DNA of 64,000 nt from positions 62,001 through 126,000 of the forward strand of contig NZ_JAUNEJ010000006.1 of NCBI RefSeq assembly GCF_030525615.1, written 5' to 3'. The stretch comes from Cutibacterium sp. Its GTDB lineage: Bacteria > Actinomycetota > Actinomycetes > Propionibacteriales > Propionibacteriaceae. Under the pieces are notes generated by a model. The model saw only the letters and a list, made by a program, of their open reading frames with translations, was not told the origin of the DNA and did not search any database. Positions 49,630-59,174 of the stretch are shown here, piece after piece. How positions within the stretch are numbered: position 1 is the first letter of the stretch; every line of letters starts with the position of its first letter. The position numbers were made by a program, and so were the translations under genes.

Positions 49630-50039
49630 ATAGTGCCTTCTTCACTCTTGTGGTTGGAATTGTATGCTACGGTCGCAATTCCAACCGCAACAATATAGAT
49701 CAGCCAAGATCCGCCACAGAACGCGATATTTTCGCGCCAGTCACCCACAAATATCTGGGTCCCCTCTCGCGTGAAGTTGCTGTACGCAAAAAGCAGTAAC
49801 GCCGCTAGCGCCGTGGCCATTAGTCGCGCAAGGACCGAAAGCGCTACTGGCTTTTCCCATTTCGATGGTGGGTCAACGATGAGAAGTACTATTCCGGTAA
49901 GAAACGTTCCCCACAGTGGAATCACCATAAGTAGCGTACCCGCTGTCGCTAGAGCAGTTGCAGGGATATAGAAAACACCCCACGAAATTCCAATCCAATA
50001 GACATAGCTGCGAATAGCGTCTTTTAAAAACCTGCTCAT
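49626..50039 (-). CDS. small four-helix membrane protein of unknown function
   Basis: 137 residues from ATG 50039, with GAAGGG upstream. Hydrophobic helices near YWIGISWGVFYIPATALATAGTLLMVIPLWGTFLTGIVLLIV, VLARLMATALAALLLFAYS and GGSWLIYIVAVGIATVAY. No family recognised. Its stop codon overlaps the stop of the lysin gene on the other strand. Base composition matches the lysin rather than the core genome, so the two may have arrived together. A holin or immunity role would be speculation. Confidence 0.55.
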   Translation of the reverse strand: MSRFLKDAIRSYVYWIGISWGVFYIPATALATAGTLLMVIPLWGTFLTGIVLLIVDPPSKWEKPVALSVLARLMATALAALLLFAYSNFTREGTQIFVGDWRENIAFCGGSWLIYIVAVGIATVAYNSNHKSEEGTI

Positions 50040-50209
50040 GTCTACCCTTCGCGCGCACAATGACAAGATGTCACTATATCAATAGAAGTCTCGCGGCGTA
50101 CACCGATGGTTCCTGTTGCGGTTCATGGGGTTTTTGACGCTGCTGGAGAGGGGGCAGGCCCCGTTAGGATAGTAGTTTGAAAATAACCGCCTGATTAGGG
50201 AGCCTGCCG

Positions 50210-50334
50210 GTGAGTAATCACCGTAACCCACTTTTGACCGGACGCCTGGTTGAGCGTTGCCGAACCCGTCCGATCGCCCATGGTGGGCTTCGAGTTGGGT
50301 ATCAGTTGGGTTACCGAAAGTACATGGGTTAACC
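50210..50334 (+). pseudogene. N-terminus of an IS481 transposase, interrupted by ISL3
   Basis: From the GTG at 50210: SNHRNPLLTGRLVERCRTRPIAH, then after a one-base frameshift FELGISWVTESTWVN. This is the HTH start of IS481 transposases. It stops at the ISL3 end and resumes at 51802 with QYRCHPEAGLADRTSRP. Confidence 0.75.
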
Positions 50335-51801
50335 GGCTCTTCGTACTTTAGGTGGGGGTGGTTATGTTGAGTCCTCCGCCGTTGAGGAGTATGCGGAGGC
50401 GGTAGTTGTGCCGGTTACGGAATCCTGTGGCGATACGGCGGCCGAGTTCGATGATCCCGTTGGTGGTTTGGGTGCTGCCGGTACTAGCACTGTTGGTGTC
50501 GAAATAGGGTAGGAATGCTGTCTTCCAGCGCCGTAGCGTTCTACCGAGTCTGGCAATCTCGGGGATCGGGCAGGCAGGCAGTGAATCGATCAACCGTTGT
50601 GCAAGGCGGCGCCCCTGAGCGGGTGTGGGTTGGCCGAACACGTCTGGAATATCTTGGGCACACTGGTAGGCGACCTCGAGTGAAATGTGGTCCCGGTGCG
50701 CAGCAAACGCTTCTGCTAAGCGTATGCGTTGGCGTGGGGTCAGTCGTTGCCGGCCAGCACGCACAAGGTTACGGATCCCATATAACGGGTCGCCTTTGCG
50801 TCCCCGATGACCGACAGTCCCTGGATTCGCCGTCTGACCTCATCAAGGGCACCGGTGGCGAGTTTGACGATATGGAAGGCATCCAGCACGCAGGTGGCGT
50901 CTTTGAGTTGATCGTCAATAGCGTTGGTGTATCCCCTAGAACGAGTCGAGTGTCGCGATCTTGACACCAGCACAGAACGCGTGACCGCGTTGGCTAAGCC
51001 AGTCCCGGTAAGCCTTGCCAGAGCGGCCGGGAACCAGGTCTAGCAGCAGGGCTCGTAGGTGTTTGTGCTGGTTCGGGGTCAGGTTGACCATTCCGGTTAG
51101 TTCCTTCGGGCCTTTGCGGCGTGGATCACGGTGGTGCCAGATGTGCTCATCAACACCAAGGATGGTCACACCATCGAAGCGAGACTCGTCATCGGCTGCA
51201 GCTTCCAACAGTGGCTTGATCGACGACCACACGGTGCGCCATGGGGTGCCGAGTTGACGGGCTAGACCCCTGAGTGAGGCATTCTCACGTGCCAGCTGGC
51301 CAATCGCCCACCAGCATGCCCGAGTAGTTAGTACAGATCATAGACGGGCGAGGTTATTGTCTTGTTCGGTCAACGAGCCTACCGGGCAGGCTGGATCGAC
51401 ACACCGCCAAGTTCGTTTACGCCACACCAGCTCTACCGGCCGACCGTAACAGGGTATATCGACCAGTCTGACACTGCGTCGGCCTCGACTGTGTGCAGTG
51501 ACCCCCACAGGTAGGACACCCCGCCTATGCGGTGGCGACTTGATGACCACCTGTAGAGATACTCCTTGGTCGTTATGTGGCTGGCTGATCTCAATGACAT
51601 GGAAACCTTCAAGGCTGACCAGCCGATCACACCGGGTGCAATAAAACGAGGTACAACCAGTGCACGCGCACGCGTTAGACTCACACACGTCGAGGCTTTC
51701 CGATTGGCTAGTTGTGTCATAACCAATTATCGGAGGCCTCGCCCCCTTTCCCCCAAGCGATCACCGAGAGCTGCTCACCCCCACCTCAAATACCAAGAGC
51801 C
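50335..51801 (-). mobile_element. ISL3-family insertion sequence with decayed transposase
   Basis: Ends are 26-base inverted repeats, GGCTCTT...AGGTGGGGGTG at 50335-50360 and its inverse at 51776-51801, agreeing at 23 of 26 positions. Flanking 8-mers GGTTAACC and GGGAAACC agree at 6 of 8, fitting the 8-base target duplication of ISL3. The transposase on the minus strand is present end to end but split: a Cys-rich N-terminal part (51688-51338), ILGVDEHIW with the first Asp, VLDAFHIVKLA with the second, and NGIIEL with the Glu at the C-terminus (50764-50348). At least three frameshifts or stops make it inactive. Confidence 0.85.
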
Positions 51802-52631
51802 GGGAAACCAATATCGCTGCCACCCAGAGGCTGGACTGGCTGATCGGACCAGTCGGCCTGCCCGGTGTCCCCATCAAACCCCTACTGAGATTGTCGAGAC
51901 CATCGCTAGGCTGCGGCGGGAACGACAGTGGTCGGCCCGGCTGATCTGTATCGACCTGGCAGATCGCGGTATTCGGATTTCTCAGGCCACGGTTGGGCGG
52001 TGGCTACGCCGGCTTTGGGCTGCACCGTCGACGTGTCCTCCACACCGATCCGTACACCAGCCCGGATCACCCCCCCGGTATCGGGGACGCATGATCCATC
52101 CCGGCATTAAAAAAGGTGGCCGGATACCTGAGGGAGGGGGATGACGTCTCCACGGCAGGGCTGTCACGCCTAGCTGCGGCACAGTAGGCGACGCCTATGT
52201 GTGACGGGTTGTCCCGGCTGGCCTACACCGAACCCTGTGCCGACCAGATGGTTTTCATGCTGGTAGGGGTTGTGGGGTCGTGCGACGGTTTTTCTTGTGC
52301 CGTCCACGGTATCGACGCCATCATCACAGTCACTGACAACGGCCCGTGTTACACCAGCTACATGGTCACATCCGTGCTGGTCGATGGAGGCCACACTCAC
52401 AGATCCGCCTCCAGGCTCCGTAGTCGCAACGGCACCATTGAACGGTATAACCGGATCAAGCCCCGAGGAGCTTCTTGACGCCCGCCCCTACCGTTGGGAA
52501 GCTGGACCGGTCCACACCATCGGTGTAGGCAACATCCACAACACCTAGCATCGACCCCACACCGCCTCACCAGACCAGCCACCTCGCTACTCCCCACAGG
52601 CGTAAACAACGTCATGCGCAACTACAACTAG
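51768..52631 (+). repeat. direct repeat A flanking the MocR/Tm-1-like cassette
   Basis: 864 bases shared with 56472-57338, with few substitutions and small indels up to about 52300, then patchy. Both copies start inside the ISL3 end and run through the nested IS481 junction, so the duplication happened after ISL3 had inserted. Confidence 0.85.
51802..52631 (+). pseudogene. remainder of the interrupted IS481 transposase, copy A
   Basis: DRTSRPARCPHQTPTEIVETIARLRRERQWSAR and RGIRISQATVGRWLRRL, then MIHPGIKKGGRIPEGGG, LSRLAYTEPCADQ, TVTDNGPCYTS, NGTIERYN, ARPYRWEAG and QPP-NVMRNYN: the IS481 transposase in order but in several frames, with stops between. It is repeated nearly exactly at 56506-57338. 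Confidence 0.85.
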
Positions 52632-52645
52632 GCGACTCCACCGAA

Positions 52646-54070
52646 TCACCGTCCCACTGCCACCCGTTGCAGCATTCTTAGCGCGTTCACGATCTCTTCC
52701 GGCTCATGCCAGACAGGCAGCCGTAACATCGTCCTTTGTCCGTCGTAGGCTGAATACCCAGGACCGGGCGCCAGTCGAATTCCCAGTCGTTTAGCGGCCT
52801 CAGCAAGGGCTTGGGAGTCAGTATGAGTATCGACCCACAACCCGGTACCGTCCTGCGGTCTAAACCATGTCCACGATGGAAAGAGATCGCTGACAGTTCG
52901 ACACGTCACTTCACGACCCACCCGAAGTAATTCTCGGCGTTCTCGACGTGCATCTTCCACATATCCCATAAGGCTTACTGCAACCAACTGCGTTGATATA
53001 GGACTTGCGAGGTCGTCAGCTTTTCGACGTTCAACTAGTTGCCGCACTCGAGTCGGGCTAGCTCGTAACCACCCTATCCTTAAACCTCCCCAGAATAGTT
53101 TCGACAATGTTCCAAGAGTGATCACGAGATCATCACTCGCCTGTCGCGCCAACATTGGCGCAGGGATCCCTGATCTAGTTAGGTCGTAGGAACAACAGTC
53201 CTCCACTACTGGAACGCCGTAACGATCAACCAGTGACGCGAGTGCGATTCTATGATCGGAGGACATCGTCAGCCCCGTCGGATTGTGGATCGTGGTCTGG
53301 CAATGAAGCATGGCCGGGCCACGCGCTAAACCTCTCTCTAACAAGTCAGGATCGACAGTTGTAGCTGTCAACGGGACTGTCTCCACTCGCGCACCGGCTA
53401 ACCGCAGTTCTTCCAGCTCACCACGATAAGTCGGTTCTTCTACGAGCACCGTATCCCCAGGGGAAACTAAAAGCTGTGTGGCCAGATGACACGCGTGCTG
53501 CGCCCCATTGGTAACCATCACTTGTTGAGGCGTAGTTGGTAGGCCATCCTGAGTAAGTCGGTTAGCAATAACCTCACGTAGCACGGGCAACCCTGCCGGG
53601 AAATAACCGTCAGTATCAAAATACTCGTCCATACCGACCGGTGCTTCAGCCAATACTTTCCGCGCTATAGAGGAAGCAGGTAGCGCCCCGGTCGATAGAT
53701 CAATCATCTTTGAGGTAGTGTCACTGAACGAAGACAGCCTGCCGTCCGTGGTCACCGCCGCGCGTCCGGACCTCACCCTTGTTCCAGACCCGACCAATGC
53801 GGCGATGTGACCGGCGGCTTCGAGAATTCCGAATGCCTCCGCCACGGTTTGTCGCGATACTTGAAAAGTGGCGGCACATGTCCGTTGAGATGGCAATATC
53901 GCTCCAGCTGGTAAAAAACCGGCATCAATCAGGTCCAATAGCGCGCTTGCTAATGATTCTGGGAGCGCTTGGGCAGGCTGGCTCCAATCCCCCAACATTC
54001 GACTCAGACCAGCAGGGTCAACTCTGACGACCACAACCAAAGTATCACTCTTTTGAGTGCGCAACGTCAT
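52646..54070 (-). CDS. MocR-type regulator (GntR HTH fused to aminotransferase fold)
   Basis: About 474 residues. Winged HTH at residues 36-100 ([49 protein letters not shown]), then a fold type I aminotransferase domain with [24 protein letters not shown] and the PLP Lys in [14 protein letters not shown]. Such proteins sense PLP or an amino compound and act on the neighbouring divergent operon. The ATG at 54070 is used; a GTG about 15 codons later is also possible. It faces the Tm-1-like operon across 88 bases. Confidence 0.85.
   Translation of the reverse strand: MTLRTQKSDTLVVVVRVDPAGLSRMLGDWSQPAQALPESLASALLDLIDAGFLPAGAILPSQRTCAATFQVSRQTVAEAFGILEAAGHIAALVGSGTRVRSGRAAVTTDGRLSSFSDTTSKMIDLSTGALPASSIARKVLAEAPVGMDEYFDTDGYFPAGLPVLREVIANRLTQDGLPTTPQQVMVTNGAQHACHLATQLLVSPGDTVLVEEPTYRGELEELRLAGARVETVPLTATTVDPDLLERGLARGPAMLHCQTTIHNPTGLTMSSDHRIALASLVDRYGVPVVEDCCSYDLTRSGIPAPMLARQASDDLVITLGTLSKLFWGGLRIGWLRASPTRVRQLVERRKADDLASPISTQLVAVSLMGYVEDARRERRELLRVGREVTCRTVSDLFPSWTWFRPQDGTGLWVDTHTDSQALAEAAKRLGIRLAPGPGYSAYDGQRTMLRLPVWHEPEEIVNALRMLQRVAVGR
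54046..54059. promoter_or_regulatory. short inverted repeat CACTC-TTTT-GAGTG near the MocR start
   Basis: Five-base arms around TTTT, inside the first codons of the MocR gene if the upstream start is used, or upstream of it if the later GTG is used. Confidence 0.25.
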
Positions 54071-54078
54071 AGCTCTCA

Positions 54079-54100
54079 GGCCAATTGGGTCTAAGTGGCC
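54079..54100. promoter_or_regulatory. possible MocR operator GGCCA-N12-TGGCC
   Basis: Five-base inverted repeat in the 88-base divergent region between the MocR gene and the Tm-1-like gene. The position fits an operator for both promoters. MocR sites are often direct repeats, so this is tentative. Confidence 0.3.
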
Positions 54101-54158
54101 TATCACCGCCAGAGTCACCGAGCTAGCGTCTTGGGTGCACGATCACGAAGGAGTGCTC

Positions 54159-55385
54159 ATGGCCACAATTGCTCTGCTGGGAACCCTGGACACTAAAGGA
54201 GACGAGTTTGACCGGCTGCATCGGCTCATCATTGAGAACGGCTGCCAAGTCATCACCATCGACGTCGGATCGTTTTCGACCAGCCCAATGGCCGATTGCA
54301 CATCCGATGACGTTATTTTGGCCGCGGGAGAATCGCCTGAAGACCTCCGAAAGCGCCGTGACCGTGGCGAGATGATGGACGCCATGGGGCGCGGGGCCTC
54401 AGTCATCGTGTCCACCTTGGCTGACAAGGGCACAATCCACGGCTTGCTATCTCTCGGTGGATCGGGAGGCTCGTCTGTCGCAGCTTCGGTGATGCAGGCG
54501 TTACCAATTGGATTCCCGAAACTCCTCGTATCAACGATGGCGTCAGGGGATGTCAGTTCATATGTTGGGCAAACCGACGTCACTCTCATGTACTCGGTGG
54601 TCGATGTGGCAGGCTTTAATTCTGTCTCCCGCATGGTGTTTTCAAATGCTGCAGCCGCCATCTCTAGCATGGCATCTAACTATGAGAAAACCAGAACCGC
54701 ACATAGCACGTCTAACAGCAAGCCCATCATCGGGCTGACTATGTTCGGTTTGACGACGCCAGCTGCAGACGAAGCTCGCAAAACCTTGACCGACCTCGGA
54801 TATGAGGTCCTTGTCTTTCACGCTACTGGCTCGGGGGGAAAGACGATGGAAAAACTCGCGTCTTCTGGTCTTCTTGCGGGGGTCTGCGACCTGACAACGA
54901 CCGAGCTTGCCGATGACCTTTGTGGTGGCGTCCTCTCAGCGGGACCTCACCGCTTGGAGGCCGCTGGTATATCAGGGATCCCTCAAGTCGTCAGTCTTGG
55001 TGCCCTCGACATGGTCAACTTCGGTCCGCCCAGCACCGTCCCAGAGCGATACGCAACACGCACATTGCATGTGCATAACCCCACGGTCACGCTCATGCGA
55101 ACCAACGCCAGCGAAATGGCGGAGCTCGGACATCGTATAGCAAAGAAAGCTGCTGCATCCCACGGCCCGGTATACGTGTTCATACCGGCTCGGGGAGTCT
55201 CTGGTATCGACAGTGTCGGGGCTGACTTCTACGACCCGACCGCCGACGAAGCTCTGTTTAACGCGCTCAAAGACGACCTGAAAAACACGCACGTCAACGT
55301 TATCGAGCTTGATCAAAACATCAATGATGTTGGTTTTGGCAGAGCGATGGCCGAAACCCTCCACGACCTCATAACTCAGAACTGA
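54159..55385 (+). CDS. Tm-1-like ATP-binding domain protein (UPF0261)
   Basis: About 408 residues. [23 protein letters not shown] at the start, [60 protein letters not shown] and [18 protein letters not shown] are the family signature. Homologous to the N-terminal half of tomato Tm-1, which binds a viral replication protein; the bacterial role is unknown. ATG 54159 with GAAGGAG upstream; the frame runs further up but overlaps the MocR gene. 16 bases before the next gene. Confidence 0.88.
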   Translation: MATIALLGTLDTKGDEFDRLHRLIIENGCQVITIDVGSFSTSPMADCTSDDVILAAGESPEDLRKRRDRGEMMDAMGRGASVIVSTLADKGTIHGLLSLGGSGGSSVAASVMQALPIGFPKLLVSTMASGDVSSYVGQTDVTLMYSVVDVAGFNSVSRMVFSNAAAAISSMASNYEKTRTAHSTSNSKPIIGLTMFGLTTPAADEARKTLTDLGYEVLVFHATGSGGKTMEKLASSGLLAGVCDLTTTELADDLCGGVLSAGPHRLEAAGISGIPQVVSLGALDMVNFGPPSTVPERYATRTLHVHNPTVTLMRTNASEMAELGHRIAKKAAASHGPVYVFIPARGVSGIDSVGADFYDPTADEALFNALKDDLKNTHVNVIELDQNINDVGFGRAMAETLHDLITQN

Positions 55386-55401
55386 TCGGAAAGGAAAACA
55401 C

Positions 55402-56235
55402 ATGATGAACCGCAGGGACATTCTGGACACGTTCCGCAAACAGGTTGCCGACGGCACACCCATTGTTGGTGGTGGAGCTGGAACCGGTATTACAGCCAAG
55501 TCCGCCGAGGCCGGCGGCATCGACCTGCTGGTGATTTACAACTCAGGCCGGTTTCGTATGGCCGGCCGCGGATCTCTTTCGGGCCTCCTCGCTTACGGAG
55601 ACGCCAATGAGATCGTCATGGACATGGGTCGGGAGGTCCTTCCCGTCGTCAAACACACTCCTGTTCTCGCGGGAGTCAACGGCACTGACCCCTTCCGAGT
55701 CATGCCTCGTTTCCTAGCCCAACTCAAAGAAGCCGGATTTGCTGGAGTCCAAAACTTCCCGACCGTAGGTCTCATCGACGGCACGTTCCGTGCCAATTTG
55801 GAAGAAACGGGGATGAGTTACGGCTTGGAAATCGACATGATCAAGGCAGCTCATGACCTCGACCTCATCACCTCACCCTACGTCTTTGATGTTGACCAGG
55901 CTAAGGACATGGCGCGTGCCGGTGCCGACATACTCGTCCCCCATATGGGTCTGACAACCTCCGGCACTATAGGCGCAAAGACTGCGCTCACCATCGAAGA
56001 CGCCGCAGCCAAGGTCCAAGAACTCGCAGATGCTGCCAAGTCCATCAACCCAGACATTCTGTGTCTGTGTCACGGCGGCCCCATCGCCAACCCGGAGGAT
56101 GCCCAGTACATCCTCGATCATACCGACGGCATTGTCGGCTTTTACGGGGCTTCATCGATCGAGCGCTTCCCAACAGAAATCGGTATCAAAAAACAAACCG
56201 AAGACTTTAAAGCCCTCTCGTTCAAAAAACACTAA
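55402..56235 (+). CDS. TIM-barrel protein of the phosphoenolpyruvate hydrolase-like family
   Basis: 277 residues. [90 protein letters not shown] and [12 protein letters not shown] mark the family. It corresponds to the C-terminal TIM-barrel half of plant Tm-1-type proteins, here encoded as a separate gene right after the N-terminal half. AAAGGAAAAC precedes the ATG pair at 55402/55405. Substrate unknown; a carbon-carbon lyase or hydrolase acting on a small acid is plausible. Confidence 0.85.
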   Translation: MMNRRDILDTFRKQVADGTPIVGGGAGTGITAKSAEAGGIDLLVIYNSGRFRMAGRGSLSGLLAYGDANEIVMDMGREVLPVVKHTPVLAGVNGTDPFRVMPRFLAQLKEAGFAGVQNFPTVGLIDGTFRANLEETGMSYGLEIDMIKAAHDLDLITSPYVFDVDQAKDMARAGADILVPHMGLTTSGTIGAKTALTIEDAAAKVQELADAAKSINPDILCLCHGGPIANPEDAQYILDHTDGIVGFYGASSIERFPTEIGIKKQTEDFKALSFKKH

Positions 56236-56320
56236 GGCATTCTATTAAGTATCGGCGGTCAGCTCCGATAATCGTGGTTGACCGCCGATCATTATTGGCC
56301 CATAACGATTAAGAGAATCA

Positions 56321-56440
56321 TCACAAACGGGGGCGCAGATCGGATGTGAATCTTCCGGCTTCCAGCAATGATCGGGTGATGTAGTGGGTCACGTTCCGGA
56401 ACCCCAGGGCTGTGCCGCGTAGGTGTTCTAGGCGGCCGGT
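56321..56440 (-). pseudogene. ISL3 transposase C-terminal fragment (minus strand)
   Basis: Reads RLEHLRGTALGFRNVTHYITRSLLEAG then stops: the C-terminus of another ISL3 subgroup. A related end lies on the plus strand at 57338-57415, so the two face away from copy B of IS481. Confidence 0.75.
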
Positions 56441-56471
56441 GGATCTCCTGTGTTTCCCGCTCTTGATATTT

Positions 56472-57338
56472 GAGCTGCTCACCCCCACCTCAAATACCAA
56501 GAGCCGGGAAACCAATATCGCTGCCACCCAGAGGCTGGACTGGCTGATCGGACCAGTCGGCCTGCCCGGTGTCCCCATCAAACCCCTACTGAGATTGTCG
56601 AGACCATCGCTAGGCTGCGGCGGGAACGACAGTGGTCGGCCCGGCTGATCTGTATCGACCTGGCAGATCGCGGTATTCGGATTTCTCAGGCCACGGTTGG
56701 GCGGTGGCTACGCCGGCTTTGGGCTGCACCGTCGACGTGTCCTCCACACCGATCCGTACACCAGCCCGGATCACCCCCCCGGTATCGGGGACGCATGATC
56801 CATCCCGGCATTAAAAAAGGTGGCCGGATACCTGAGGGAGGGGGATGACGTCTCCACGGCAGGGCTGTCACGCCTAGCTGCGGCACAGTAGGCGACGCCT
56901 ATGTGTGACGGGTTGTCCCGGCTGGCCTACACCGAACCCTGTGCTGACCAGAAGGCTTTCATGCTGGTAGGGGTTGTGGGGTCGTGCGACGGTTTTCTTG
57001 TGCCGTCCACGGTATCGACGCCATCATCACAGTCACTGATAACGGCCCGTGATAGGCACATGGTCACATCCGTGCTGGTCGATGAAGGCCATCAACCATC
57101 AGCGGATTCGCCCCTACACTCCACAGTCGCAACGGCACCATTGAACGGTATAACCGGATCAAGCCCCGAGGAGCTTCTTGACGCCCGCCCCTACCGTTGG
57201 GAAGCTGGACCGGTCCACACCATCGGTGTAGGCAACATCCACAACACCTAGCATCGACCCCACACCGCCTCACCAGACCAGCCACCCACCTCGCTACTCC
57301 CCACAGGCGTAAGCAACCTCATGCGCAACTACAACTAG
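56472..57338 (+). repeat. direct repeat B: ISL3 end plus IS481 transposase remnant
   Basis: Second copy of 51768-52631. It begins with the 26-base ISL3 end (56480-56505) and the GGGAAACC target half, then the IS481 remnant with the same stops and frames, ending MRNYN. Local differences include a deletion near 57050 and several substitutions. Confidence 0.85.
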
Positions 57339-57415
57339 AGTTCCGTAGTTTTGCCCACTACATCACCAGATCACTGCTGGAAGCCGGAGGATTCAAACCC
57401 CACCTACATCGTTAA
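57338..57415 (+). pseudogene. ISL3 transposase C-terminal fragment (plus strand)
   Basis: EFRSFAHYITRSLLEAGGFKPHLHR then stop, joined directly to the IS481 end. Same family as the fragment at 56321. Confidence 0.7.
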
Positions 57416-57538
57416 TTGCGAAGAGGTCTTATCTTGCATGGCTGCCGATACCAGTATGTGATACTTCTTTCTCGGTAATCACCACCAGAGTACTGTTGCC
57501 AAATCCGAAACTCGGCGACCCTAAAGGGGGAGAGGGCT

Positions 57539-57679
57539 ATGTCCAAGACAGTTGAGTCTAAGAAGGCGCAGACCATCGAGACCAAGCCCACGCCCATGGT
57601 GAAGCGGCTCACACTTTCCGAGCAGATGGCCATGATTAATAGGAAGAATCACGAAGAATGTCCGCTCGTTATGAGATGA
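57539..57679 (+). CDS. 46-residue peptide upstream of the MFS gene
   Basis: ATG 57539 with GGGGGAGAGGG upstream, a strong ribosome site. The sequence is Lys/Thr/Glu-rich at the start (SKTVESKKAQTIETKPTP), then VKRLTLSEQMAMINRKNHEECPLVMR. A charged leader-like half followed by a short Cys-containing tail, placed before an exporter, resembles a peptide precursor, but no modification enzyme is seen and no family is recognised. It overlaps the next small frame by 22 bases. Confidence 0.45.
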   Translation: MSKTVESKKAQTIETKPTPMVKRLTLSEQMAMINRKNHEECPLVMR

Positions 57680-57729
57680 ATGGCACCTGTCAGCTTTGCA
57701 AGTTTACTAAGCAACTTGGGTGCCGATGA
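57658..57729 (+). CDS. 23-residue Cys-containing peptide coupled to the MFS gene
   Basis: ATG 57658 to TGA 57727. Contains GTCQLCKFTKQLGCR: three Cys in 13 residues. The start overlaps the preceding frame (shifted by -1) and the stop overlaps the MFS ATG (ATGA). No strong ribosome site of its own, so it would depend on coupling or on a frameshift from the 46-residue frame, which stays open in the needed window from 57643. Alternatively it is the decayed end of a single small protein. Confidence 0.35.
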   Translation: MSARYEMNGTCQLCKFTKQLGCR

Positions 57730-58895
57730 GAGTCCGTTCCGAAAAGAGTCTGTCGAAGGCAAATATTCAGCTCGTCGTATGTATCTGCCTATCGAGTCTT
57801 GGTAATGCTCTAACGGTCCCATTCTTCGCCGTTTACTTACAGCGAGAATTTGGAACTCGTAGCGCTTCTATCGCGCTTGCCTTACCTGCACTTGGCGCCC
57901 TTTCTGCGTACCCCTTTGTGCCAAAGCTTAAATCACGCTTGCCGATTCAGAGGCAGGTAACTCTAGGGGCGATGCTTGCAGCAGCCTCTTTCGTGGTAAT
58001 GGCTATCTTCTATCAAGAACGTTTAGTTTTTGGCGCCTCTCTCTATGGCTACGGGATTGCTAATGGTGTAGTCCAAGCTAGTTTGAATCCATTATTAAAA
58101 GGGGTAGTAGATAAGGGTCAACTGACCAAAATATACTCACTTCGATATCTTGGTATGTACGTTGCGATTTTGATTGGGGGATTCTTGGGTAGCTGGGCGT
58201 CTACTGAAAGGCCGAGAATCTTCGGATGGCTGCTGTTTTTCAATGCGGTGACTTTCGTCGTCCTTGGTCTCGAAGCAAGTAGGTTTTCTCTCAAGAGCAA
58301 TCCGCGTAGCTTGGCCGCTTCGAGCAGTATTCTGCCAAAGAATTCAAAGGAGGCACGATTTCTACTCTACCAGCTGGTTGCTGTGATGGGCGGATTCGGT
58401 CTCGGAGAGACAACCCTCCCCATGTGGGTTTCCGATCAAGGTGGTACACATGCCCAAGAGTTTTTGACGACTTGGATTCTAGTAGGAACGGCAAGCGCAA
58501 TCATATTACAATTTTTCATTGGTCGAAAACTTGCTCATTCATCTCATATATCAAGTCTTAAATCTGTGTCATACACCTGGCTTGCTGGAGGGGTAGTTGG
58601 ATTTGCTTTTCCTATGCTCAGCAAATCAGCTGGATCTCTAGTGATAGTTGCGGCAATATCACTTCTGTTTAGCTTTGGAAGTTCAATCTATGACGCTCAC
58701 TATTATCCGCTGCTCATGGAATCGACAGAGGGCAGAGAGTTGGAACTTTCGTCCGCTGCTTCACTCACATGGTCAACTGGCCTGTTTATTGCTCCACTAG
58801 TGGGGGGACTCATGCTTTCAATCAGTGGTCAAGCCGTCTTTGCAGTCCTCGTCTGCGCTTCGCTACTGATGCTCGCAGCTCTACCACATGACTAA
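57726..58895 (+). CDS. MFS transporter, sugar- or drug-efflux-like
   Basis: About 389 residues with 12 hydrophobic helices. NIQLVVCICLSSLGNALTVPFFAVYL opens the fold; RSASIALALPALGALSAYPFVPKL and LRYLGMYVAILIGGFLG follow, similar to SetA/SetB and related MFS exporters. Visibly lower GC than the core genome. ATG 57726 overlaps the stop of the small Cys peptide; GTG 57720 is an alternative. The 3' end runs into an inverted IS481 tail, so the natural C-terminus may have been altered. Substrate unknown; export of the adjacent peptide is a possibility only. Confidence 0.75.
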   Translation: MRVRSEKSLSKANIQLVVCICLSSLGNALTVPFFAVYLQREFGTRSASIALALPALGALSAYPFVPKLKSRLPIQRQVTLGAMLAAASFVVMAIFYQERLVFGASLYGYGIANGVVQASLNPLLKGVVDKGQLTKIYSLRYLGMYVAILIGGFLGSWASTERPRIFGWLLFFNAVTFVVLGLEASRFSLKSNPRSLAASSSILPKNSKEARFLLYQLVAVMGGFGLGETTLPMWVSDQGGTHAQEFLTTWILVGTASAIILQFFIGRKLAHSSHISSLKSVSYTWLAGGVVGFAFPMLSKSAGSLVIVAAISLLFSFGSSIYDAHYYPLLMESTEGRELELSSAASLTWSTGLFIAPLVGGLMLSISGQAVFAVLVCASLLMLAALPHD

Positions 58896-58945
58896 CTGTA
58901 GTTGCGCATGACGTTGCTTATGCCCGTGGGTAGTAATGAAGCGCG
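58892..58945 (-). pseudogene. inverted IS481 transposase C-terminal fragment
   Basis: On the minus strand ASLLPTGISNVMRNYS then TAG, the same IS481 end as at 46419, 52631 and 57338 but in opposite orientation. Its stop overlaps the MFS stop. Confidence 0.75.
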
Positions 58946-58994
58946 TGACAGGAACACGGGCGTGGCACAGCGTTAGGGTCAGGCAACCTGGCCC

Positions 58995-59055
58995 CCGACA
59001 TCACCCGATCAGGAAGCCGGCAGATTCATCCCGGCCTATATCCGCACTCATGAAC
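58995..59055 (+). pseudogene. ISL3 transposase C-terminal scrap
   Basis: ITRS, then after a small deletion EAGRFIPAYIRT, matches the end of the ISL3 transposases at 56321 and 57338. Very short, hence low confidence. Confidence 0.4.
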
Positions 59056-59133
59056 AGGCGCTCTTCCAGAGTAACTGCGCGACAGAGGTGGCCCGATAGC
59101 CACATCGCCACCCGCTACACCGTCAATTGAAAT

Positions 59134-59161
59134 GGGCCCGGAAACCAAGGTTTCCGGGCCC
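59134..59161 (-). terminator. hairpin terminator of mdh
   Basis: GGGCCCGGAAACC / GGTTTCCGGGCCC, 13 pairs, loop AA, 14 bases beyond the mdh stop. Also marks the island's right edge. Confidence 0.88.
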
Positions 59162-59174
59162 ATACGTCACAGGA

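Noticed and set aside
50100..52640. CRISPR-like or novel repeat array in the repeat-rich region
   Set aside because: The repeats are two long copies of transposase sequence, not short regularly spaced units.
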